In this document: positions 7,046-12,283 of the stretch, one piece after another
How the letters are laid out: every line of letters begins with the position of its first letter
Position numbering within the stretch: position 1 is the first letter of the stretch
The notes under the pieces: model-generated
Databases searched by the model: none
Told to the model about the DNA's origin: nothing
What the model saw: only the letters and a program-made list of their open reading frames with translations
Source: an uncultured Prevotella sp.
GTDB lineage: Bacteria > Bacteroidota > Bacteroidia > Bacteroidales > Bacteroidaceae
DNA length: 14,706 bases
Direction: 5' to 3'
Assembly (NCBI GenBank): GCA_905372445.1
Contig: CAJPPF010000041.1
Location: forward strand, 1 to 14,706
Position numbers and translations under genes: made by a program

Positions 7046-8347
7046 TTATACTATCTCACCATATAAATCAAACTCTTCACTATCTGTAATATGAACATTA
7101 TAGAAATGTCCTGTGAGAAGACGTTTTTTTGCAGGAATAAGCACCTCGGGGTCAACTTCGGGAGAACAATATTCTGTACGTCCAATATAATAATCACCTT
7201 CCTTACGGTCAATGATGACCTTCATGGTCTTACCTACTTTCTCTGCCTCTACCTCTGCACTTATCTCCTGCTGAAGAGCCATTAATCTATCTAATCGTCG
7301 CTCCTTTATATTTTGAGGTACGTTATCCTCATAATGCTCTGCGCCAAAAGTTCCTTCTTCTTCTGAATAAGTAAAAGCTCCCATACGTTCGAAACGTGTT
7401 TCACGCACAAAATCCATGAGCTCTTCGAAATCCTTATCCGTCTCACCTGGGAATCCCACCATAAGAGTAGTGCGGAGATGAATGCCAGGCACAGCCTCAC
7501 GTATCTTCTTCACAAGATCAATGGTCTCTTGTTTGCTTACGTTACGATGCATTGCGTTGAGCATATTGTCACTGATATGTTGCAGAGCTATGTCAAGATA
7601 CTTACATACATTTTTCTTCTCGCGGATAACATCAAGTAGTTCCATCGGGAATTGATTTGGATATGCATAATGAAGACGTATCCATTCCACGCCAGGGATA
7701 TCAGCAATATCTGAGATAAGATCTGCTATATGGCGTCTACCGTAAAGATCTATTCCGTAATATGTCAACTCCTGAGCTATAATCTGTATTTCTTTAACGC
7801 CCTCATTAACCATGTCTCGCACTTCGTCAATAATTTCTTCTTTCGGACGGCTTTGATGTCTTCCTGTAATAATTGGTATTGCGCAATAAGCGCAATGACG
7901 GTCGCATCCCTCAGATATCTTCAAATAGGCATAGTGCTTTGGCGTACTGCGGTGGAGCATTCTTGTGGTAGTCTCACAAGCCGTGCCTAACTGTGGCAGT
8001 TCTTCCGCCATTTTGCGGAAATTGAACTTTCCAAAATATTTATCCACCTCTGGAATCTCTTCTTCCAGTTGGTTGAGATAGCGCTGCGACAGACATCCCA
8101 TCACATACAAATAACCTATCTTTCCTGAGTTTTTTTGTTCTATGAGTTCGAGGATTGTATCAATACTCTCTTGCTTGGCATCCTCTATGAATCCGCAAGT
8201 ATTTACGACTACATACTCTCCTTGTGGACGTTTAGGATCAAAGTTGCAACGATAACCTTTCTTCAGCAACAGACGTGTAAGAGCCTCGCTATCTACAAGG
8301 TTCTTAGAACATCCCATTGTTATTATGTCAATCTGTCCTTTTTTCAA
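7046..8347 (-). CDS. rimO: Ribosomal protein S12 methylthiotransferase RimO (TTG start)
   Basis: A 433-residue radical SAM enzyme that adds a methylthio group to the conserved aspartate of ribosomal protein S12. The N-terminal UPF0004 domain supplies three cluster cysteines (13 in MGCSKN, 51 in NTCGF, 85 in VMGCLSQ). The radical SAM motif is Cys148-Cys152-Cys155 in EGCDRHCAYC. The C-terminal TRAM domain runs to FDLYGEIV. The GCSKNLVDSE N-terminus and acidic TRAM end favour RimO over MiaB. The only start consistent with the first strand (KKGQIDIIT) is TTG at 8347. The next ATG would remove that strand, and the frame upstream reaches the ftsY stop 11 codons earlier. The gene is 30 bases downstream of ftsY. 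Confidence 0.94.
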   Translation of the reverse strand: MKKGQIDIITMGCSKNLVDSEALTRLLLKKGYRCNFDPKRPQGEYVVVNTCGFIEDAKQESIDTILELIEQKNSGKIGYLYVMGCLSQRYLNQLEEEIPEVDKYFGKFNFRKMAEELPQLGTACETTTRMLHRSTPKHYAYLKISEGCDRHCAYCAIPIITGRHQSRPKEEIIDEVRDMVNEGVKEIQIIAQELTYYGIDLYGRRHIADLISDIADIPGVEWIRLHYAYPNQFPMELLDVIREKKNVCKYLDIALQHISDNMLNAMHRNVSKQETIDLVKKIREAVPGIHLRTTLMVGFPGETDKDFEELMDFVRETRFERMGAFTYSEEEGTFGAEHYEDNVPQNIKERRLDRLMALQQEISAEVEAEKVGKTMKVIIDRKEGDYYIGRTEYCSPEVDPEVLIPAKKRLLTGHFYNVHITDSEEFDLYGEIV

Positions 8348-8377
8348 TTTGATTGATATCTGTATTTTATATTTTTC

Positions 8378-9328
8378 TTATCCGAAAAGAGAATTAACAA
8401 ATTCGCTACGATTGAACAGTTGCAGATCTTCCATATGCTCACCCAATCCGATATACTTCACCGGCACCTTCATCTGATCCGAAATACCGATTACGACGCC
8501 ACCCTTAGCTGTGCCATCAAGTTTTGTGACTGCGAGAGATGTTATCTGTGTGGCTGCCGAGAACTGTTTTGCCTGTTCAAAGGCATTCTGACCTGTTGCA
8601 GCATCAACAACGAGCATTACTTCATCTGGCGCGGTAGGTACTACTTTAGACATGACGTCCTTGATTTTTTTCAGCTCATTCATTAGTCCTACTTTGTTGT
8701 GCAGACGACCCGCGGTATCAATAATCACGACATCAGCACCGTTAGCCTTGGCAGAAGAAATTGTATCGAATGCAACAGAAGCCGGGTCTGACCCCATCTG
8801 TTGTTTCACCACTGGCACACCTACGCGTTCGCCCCAAATACAAAGCTGCTCTACCGCTGCCGCGCGGAAAGTATCGGCAGCACCAAGGTATACTTTCTTT
8901 CCTGCCTGTTTAAACTGATAAGCAAGTTTTCCAATTGTTGTGGTCTTGCCTACTCCATTTACGCCAACAACCAAAATAACATAGGGTATATGACCTTCAG
9001 GAATATCCCAATTATCGTTATCTACTGAATTATTTTCAGCGAGCAGTGCAGTAACCTCTTCACGAAGAATTCCATTAAGCTCAGATGTTGACACATATTT
9101 ATCACGTGCCACACGTTCTTCTATACGTTCAATAATTTTCAATGTAGTATCTACACCGACGTCACTGGTGATTAGAATCTCCTCAAGATTATCCAACACA
9201 TCATCATCGATGGTGGATTTTCCTGCAACAGCTCGTGAGATCTTATCAAAAACACTCGTTTTTGTTTTTTCAAGACCCTTGTCGAGAGTTTCTTTCTTCT
9301 TTTTATTAAACAATCCAAAAATGCCCAT
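8378..9328 (-). CDS. ftsY: Signal recognition particle receptor FtsY
   Basis: The SRP receptor GTPase that docks ribosomes translating membrane proteins at the inner membrane. At 316 residues it is the short form: a brief basic N-terminus (GLFNKKKKETLDK) leads straight into the N domain without the long acidic A domain of E. coli FtsY. The G domain shows the P-loop GVNGVGKT at 122-129, ADTFRAAAVEQL at 151-162, DTAGR at 204-208, TKLDGTAKGG from 268, and the closing GLGEHMEDLQLF. The last motif and the length separate it from Ffh. It is the first gene of the minus-strand cluster and has its own upstream promoter match. Confidence 0.97.
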   Translation of the reverse strand: MGIFGLFNKKKKETLDKGLEKTKTSVFDKISRAVAGKSTIDDDVLDNLEEILITSDVGVDTTLKIIERIEERVARDKYVSTSELNGILREEVTALLAENNSVDNDNWDIPEGHIPYVILVVGVNGVGKTTTIGKLAYQFKQAGKKVYLGAADTFRAAAVEQLCIWGERVGVPVVKQQMGSDPASVAFDTISSAKANGADVVIIDTAGRLHNKVGLMNELKKIKDVMSKVVPTAPDEVMLVVDAATGQNAFEQAKQFSAATQITSLAVTKLDGTAKGGVVIGISDQMKVPVKYIGLGEHMEDLQLFNRSEFVNSLFG

Positions 9329-9365
9329 ATAGCCTCGTTTTCTTCGTTATACCATAATTTTAGCG

Positions 9366-9397
9366 CAAAAGTACAACTTTTTTTTCACAATCCCATA
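9366..9397 (-). promoter_or_regulatory. Promoter of the ftsY cluster
   Basis: On the minus strand TACTTTTG (9373-9366) matches TAnnTTTG. Twenty bases upstream lies TATG (9397-9394), one mismatch from TTTG. The predicted start is near 9359, about 30 bases before the ftsY ATG. Confidence 0.55.
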
Positions 9398-9408
9398 CCA
9401 CAGCAAAG

Positions 9409-9424
9409 AATTTATTAATAAATT
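9409..9424. repeat. Perfect 16-bp AT-only palindrome between ftsY and rplU
   Basis: AATTTATTAATAAATT is its own reverse complement. It lies in the divergent spacer, upstream of both predicted promoters. It could be an operator or a chance product of AT richness. Confidence 0.35.
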
Positions 9425-9533
9425 ACTTTGACAAACACCTGATATCGATTCTGCCACCACGCCAAACCTTTAAATTATATTAAATCTTTTATATCTAAAG
9501 ATACAATGAGACTATTATATCAAAGAAAAGTAT

Positions 9534-9541
9534 TAATTTTG
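9534..9541 (+). promoter_or_regulatory. Promoter -7 element of rplU-rpmA
   Basis: TAATTTTG fits TAnnTTTG. No good -33 TTTG is found 19-20 bases upstream. The predicted start near 9548 would place the whole structured leader (from 9550) at the 5' end of the message, about 77 bases before the ATG. Confidence 0.5.
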
Positions 9542-9549
9542 CATTCGAT

Positions 9550-9599
9550 TTGTTCTGTTCAGGCTCGAACAAGTGGCAATATATGAGGTTGCACGCCTG
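9550..9599 (+). promoter_or_regulatory. Structured 5' leader of rplU (candidate L21 autoregulatory RNA)
   Basis: Two hairpins lie side by side. TTGTTC (9550-9555) pairs with GAACAA (9567-9572). GTGGCAA (9573-9579) pairs with TTGCAC (9589-9594), leaving one bulged G. The loop of the first holds CAGGC (9560-9564), which can pair with GCCTG (9595-9599) just after the second, a pseudoknot. A competing pairing TGGCA (9574-9578) with TGCCA (9598-9602) would break the second hairpin and the pseudoknot. Ribosomal protein operons are often controlled by such leaders; the fold is seen in the sequence, the regulation is inferred. Confidence 0.5.
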
Positions 9600-9625
9600 C
9601 CAGAAATAACGCTATATTTATAGAA

Positions 9626-9943
9626 ATGTACGCAATTGTAGACATGAAAGGTCAGCAGTTCAAGGTAGAAGAGGGTCAGAAACTCTTTATCCACCATGTT
9701 CAGAACGCTGAGGCTGGTCAGACTCTTGAGTTTGACAAAGTATTGCTCGTTGATAACAACGGTGCAATCGCAGTTGGTGCGCCTACTGTAGAAGGTGCAA
9801 AAGTTTTAGTTGAGGTAGTGAACCCACTCGTTAAGGGCGACAAAGTCATCGTTTTCAAGATGAAGCGTCGTAAGGACGAGCGTAAGCGTAACGGTCACCG
9901 TGAGCAGTTCACACAGGTAGTTGTTAAATCAGTAATCGGTTAA
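9626..9943 (+). CDS. rplU: 50S ribosomal protein L21
   Basis: A 105-residue large-subunit protein, full length for the family. It opens MYAIVDMKGQQFKVEEGQKL. The basic segment KMKRRKDERKRNGHREQFT (79-97) corresponds to the usual rRNA-binding KRRK/HRQ region. It is the first gene of the conserved rplU-rpmA pair, and its stop is 13 bases before rpmA. The start has no Shine-Dalgarno sequence but sits below a structured leader. Confidence 0.98.
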   Translation: MYAIVDMKGQQFKVEEGQKLFIHHVQNAEAGQTLEFDKVLLVDNNGAIAVGAPTVEGAKVLVEVVNPLVKGDKVIVFKMKRRKDERKRNGHREQFTQVVVKSVIG

Positions 9944-9956
9944 GGAGGAATTAAGC

Positions 9957-10220
9957 ATGGCACATAAAAAAGGTGTTGGTAGTTCTAAGAACGGCCGCGA
10001 ATCAGCTTCACAGCGACTTGGTGTAAAAATTTGGGGCGGTCAGAAGGTTGTCGCAGGTAACATAATAGTTCGTCAGCGTGGTAACAAGCACTTCCCAGGC
10101 AACGGTGTTGCTCAGGGTAAAGACGATACTCTTTACGCACTCATTGATGGTACTGTAGAGTTCCATAAGGGTAAGTACGACAAGAGCGTCGTATCAGTTA
10201 TCCCTGCTACCGAAGCATAA
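9957..10220 (+). CDS. rpmA: 50S ribosomal protein L27
   Basis: An 87-residue protein whose N-terminal tail reaches the peptidyl-transferase centre. It begins directly MAHKKGVGSSKNGRES, without the cleaved N-terminal extension found in Firmicutes, so no processing protease is needed and none is encoded here. GNIIVRQRGNKHFPGNGV is the family core. An AAGGAGGA Shine-Dalgarno sequence (9942-9949) overlaps the rplU stop codon, pointing to coupled translation of the two proteins. Confidence 0.98.
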   Translation: MAHKKGVGSSKNGRESASQRLGVKIWGGQKVVAGNIIVRQRGNKHFPGNGVAQGKDDTLYALIDGTVEFHKGKYDKSVVSVIPATEA

Positions 10221-10222
10221 TC

Positions 10223-10240
10223 AATAAGTAAACACTTATT
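10223..10240 (+). repeat. Small hairpin just after rpmA
   Basis: AATAAGT and ACTTATT pair over 7 bases around the loop AAAC, starting 3 bases after the rpmA stop and about 20 bases before the main terminator. It may protect or process the 3' end. AT-rich and weak. Confidence 0.4.
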
Positions 10241-10258
10241 CCAAACAAACACAGGTTT

Positions 10259-10296
10259 CCCCGTCTCTCCTTGAGAGGCGGGGATTCTTGCTTTTT
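10259..10296 (+). terminator. Intrinsic terminator of rplU-rpmA
   Basis: CCCCGTCTCTC (10259-10269) pairs with GAGAGGCGGGG (10273-10283), 11 bp with one G-U and a three-base loop. ATTCTTGCTTTTT follows. It is the clearest terminator on the plus strand. Confidence 0.94.
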
Positions 10297-10318
10297 AACA
10301 ATCCGAAAAACATATACG

Positions 10319-10344
10319 AATTAATAAAGCTAATTAATAAAGCT
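10319..10344. repeat. 13-bp tandem duplication
   Basis: AATTAATAAAGCT occurs twice in immediate succession (10319-10331 and 10332-10344). It is probably a slippage duplication; no function is suggested. Confidence 0.8.
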
Positions 10345-10351
10345 ATAGTAT

Positions 10352-10395
10352 TGGCATACAAACGAAGTGTATCCTTTTGAGCCCACTTCATGCCA
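10352..10395 (+). repeat. Two-part hairpin of unknown role
   Basis: TGGCAT (10352-10357) pairs with ATGCCA (10390-10395), and GAAGTG (10364-10369) with CACTTC (10384-10389). The arms are separated on the left by ACAAAC only, giving 12 bp with a one-sided bulge. Read on either strand it has no T-run, so it is not a terminator. Confidence 0.45.
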
Positions 10396-10446
10396 GCTCA
10401 GTCTACATATTGTCCAAAATTATCCAAAACTGGGGGTATTCGCCGC

Positions 10447-10476
10447 ACAAAGGAAAGAAATCCGTAACGCCTTTGT
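10447..10476. repeat. 7-bp inverted repeat
   Basis: ACAAAGG (10447-10453) and CCTTTGT (10470-10476) flank 16 bases. Perfect but short; it may belong to the same untranslated element as the neighbouring hairpins. Confidence 0.35.
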
Positions 10477-10501
10477 AATAATCTCATTGTCAGCCGATTG
10501 G

Positions 10502-10586
10502 AAAACACCCTATTTTGGTCGACCAAAATACCCTATATTGCAACACCAAAACACCCTATATTGCATGACCAATATAGGGTGTTTTG
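10502..10586. repeat. Small repeat element: three 23-bp tandem units plus one inverted copy
   Basis: Units start at 10502, 10525 and 10548, an exact 23-base period. Each reads AAAAyACCCTATwTTG, then a variable four bases, then ACC. An inverted partial copy follows (10570-10586). The third unit, extended by one base, and that copy form a perfect 17-bp stem, CAAAACACCCTATATTG with CAATATAGGGTGTTTTG, with a six-base loop. The junction of units one and two is a 20-bp perfect palindrome centred on GTCGAC (10511-10530). It has no coding capacity. It may be a REP-like or MITE-like element, or a bidirectional terminator. Confidence 0.75.
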
Positions 10587-10676
10587 CTTTCGCATTCCAT
10601 ATTTCTTTATTTTTACTACAAATACAATGACCGATTTAGACTATAAGGGTATATGTTGTTTAGCGTTGAAGAAAAA

Positions 10677-10702
10677 CACGTCAAATCACTTGATTTGATG
10701 TG
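10677..10702 (+). repeat. 12-bp hairpin upstream of serS
   Basis: CACGTCAAATCA pairs with TGATTTGATGTG (one G-U) around the two-base loop CT. GGCTTTTCG follows. A smaller hairpin GTGG/CCAC sits at 10710-10722. It could be a weak terminator-like or regulatory structure. Confidence 0.5.
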
Positions 10703-10745
10703 GCTTTTCGTGGGTTTTCCACCAAATATTTATAACACTATTGAT

Positions 10746-10774
10746 TTAACCCAAAACTCTAAGTTTGGGGTTAA
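10746..10774. repeat. 13-bp inverted repeat, possible operator upstream of serS
   Basis: TTAACCCAAAACT (10746-10758) and AGTTTGGGGTTAA (10762-10774) are complementary apart from one position. TAAGTTTG inside the right arm (10760-10767) fits the -7 pattern, so the repeat could overlap an upstream serS promoter. TTAAC at 10771-10775 can also pair with GTTAA at 10782-10786. Confidence 0.5.
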
Positions 10775-10831
10775 CGTACATGTTAAATATAAAATATTTA
10801 TCCTTGGCTCGTATTTCTCAATTATTTTTTG

Positions 10832-10839
10832 TAATTTTG
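10832..10839 (+). promoter_or_regulatory. Promoter -7 element of serS
   Basis: TAATTTTG fits TAnnTTTG and is identical to the rplU element, including the following C. No clear TTTG lies 19-20 bases upstream. The predicted start near 10846 gives a leader of about 44 bases. Confidence 0.5.
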
Positions 10840-10889
10840 CCACTTAAAGAATAAAAGCAAGCAAAGCAATAAACAGTAAAAATAATAAC

Positions 10890-12209
10890 ATGCTTACACT
10901 AAAATTGATCAACGAAGAGACCGAGCGCGTGATAGCCGGCCTTGAGAAGAAGCACTTCAAAGGTGCAAAAGAAGCTATCGAGAATGTTCAGTCCATAGAC
11001 CGTATACGCCGTGAGGCTCAGCAGGCTCTCGATGCAAATAAGCAGGAGGCAAATCAACTCGCTAAGCAGATAGGTCAGTTGATGAAGAATGGACAAAAGG
11101 AGGAAGCAGAGGCAGTAAAGGTTAAGGTTGCAGAACTGAAGGATGACGCACGGACCCTACAGGAAAAGCAGGAACAGGCAGAACAAGACCTTGTCACAGC
11201 CTTATGCCAGATTCCAAATATTCCTTATCCCGAGGTACCGGAGGGTATGTCTGCAGAAGACAACTGGGTCGTAAAGTCAAACCTCAAGGAGTGTGTTATA
11301 GGTGTTGACAAAGTAGGAAACTGGAATGTTAATCCGGAAAATGTAGAAGCAAAACTTCCACACTGGGAATTGGCAAAGAAATACAACCTAATAGACTTCG
11401 ATCTTGGTGTGAAGATAACAGGTGCAGGTTTCCCCGTATATATAGGTAAAGGCGCTCAACTGCAACGCGCACTCATCAATTTCTTCCTCGCAGAAGCAAA
11501 CAAGAGTGGATACACTGAGATAATGCCTCCTACGGTTGTGAATCAGGCATCCGGTTACGGCACAGGACAGCTGCCCGACAAGGAAGGTCAGATGTATCAC
11601 TGCGATATTGACGACTTATACCTTATACCTACTGCTGAGGTTCCTGTTACAAATATCTATAGGGACGTGATACTCGATGAGAAAGAACTCCCTATTAAGA
11701 ACTGTGCATACACACAGTGTTTTCGTCGTGAGGCAGGTTCTTACGGCAAGGATGTGAGAGGTCTTAATCGCCTTCATGAGTTCTCAAAAATAGAAATTGT
11801 ACGTATTGACACTCCTGAACACTCAGCAGAGTCGCATAAAGAGATGCTTGAGCATGTGGAGGGCTTGCTGAAGAAACTTGAGTTGCCTTATCGTATCTTG
11901 CGTCTCTGTGGCGGTGATGCATCATTCACGTCTGCTGTATGCTACGACTTTGAAGTGTTCTCTGAGGCACAGCAACGCTGGCTCGAAGTTTCATCAGTAT
12001 CAAACTTCGACAACTATCAGGCAAATCGTCTTAAATGTCGCTATCGCAATACAGAAACAAAGAAAACAGAACTCTGTCACACTCTCAACGGATCTGCCCT
12101 TGCACTTCCACGTATTTTAGCGTCTATACTTGAGAACAACCAGACCGCAGAAGGAATACGAGTTCCTAAAGCTCTTGTGCAATATTGTGGCTTTGACATA
12201 ATTAAATAA
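10890..12209 (+). CDS. serS: Seryl-tRNA synthetase
   Basis: A class II aminoacyl-tRNA synthetase of 439 residues that charges tRNA-Ser with serine in the cytoplasm. Residues about 30-105 form the charged, Gln/Glu/Lys-rich coiled-coil arm that grips the long variable arm of tRNA-Ser. The catalytic core shows TAE at 248-250, motif 2 with FRREAGSYG at 278-286 and RGLNRLHEFSKIE at 290-302, and motif 3 NGSALALPRILASILENNQ at 400-418. The start at MLTLKLINEE is the family N-terminus. There is no Shine-Dalgarno sequence. No terminator is visible after the stop, so the downstream oxidoreductase gene is probably co-transcribed. Confidence 0.97.
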   Translation: MLTLKLINEETERVIAGLEKKHFKGAKEAIENVQSIDRIRREAQQALDANKQEANQLAKQIGQLMKNGQKEEAEAVKVKVAELKDDARTLQEKQEQAEQDLVTALCQIPNIPYPEVPEGMSAEDNWVVKSNLKECVIGVDKVGNWNVNPENVEAKLPHWELAKKYNLIDFDLGVKITGAGFPVYIGKGAQLQRALINFFLAEANKSGYTEIMPPTVVNQASGYGTGQLPDKEGQMYHCDIDDLYLIPTAEVPVTNIYRDVILDEKELPIKNCAYTQCFRREAGSYGKDVRGLNRLHEFSKIEIVRIDTPEHSAESHKEMLEHVEGLLKKLELPYRILRLCGGDASFTSAVCYDFEVFSEAQQRWLEVSSVSNFDNYQANRLKCRYRNTETKKTELCHTLNGSALALPRILASILENNQTAEGIRVPKALVQYCGFDIIK

Positions 12210-12283
12210 GTAATAACCTCGCTACCCTCCAGTTCTGTTAAGGCAGAAAAGGATTGCAAAAACATCAAAACAACGGTAACGGT

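Larger units (their letters stand above)
10297..10889. other. Gene-free spacer between rpmA terminator and serS
   Basis: About 590 bases with no credible coding sequence, tRNA or known riboswitch. The open frames here are short, low-complexity and built from repeats. The stretch holds a 13-bp tandem duplication, at least four inverted repeats, a 23-bp repeat element and the serS promoter, each listed separately. One isolated minus-strand TAATTTTG (10422-10415) could start an antisense-direction transcript, but it lacks a -33 partner. Confidence 0.6.

Noticed and set aside
10502..10570. CRISPR array from the regular 23-bp period
   Set aside because: The units are directly adjacent with only about four variable bases, so there are no spacers; there is no leader and no cas gene.
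10498..10698. 66-codon frame across the 23-bp repeats
   Set aside because: It exists only because the repeat units lack stops; the product is repetitive and has no plausible start region.
10677..10889. T-box or serine-responsive riboswitch before serS
   Set aside because: No T-box core or specifier-loop layout is visible, T-boxes are not expected in Bacteroidetes, and most of the structure lies upstream of the likely promoter.
12254..12283. Upstream TTG start for the oxidoreductase
   Set aside because: The ten extra residues are Gln/Asn/Gly-rich and unlike the family N-terminus; the ATG at 12284 starts the conserved strand.
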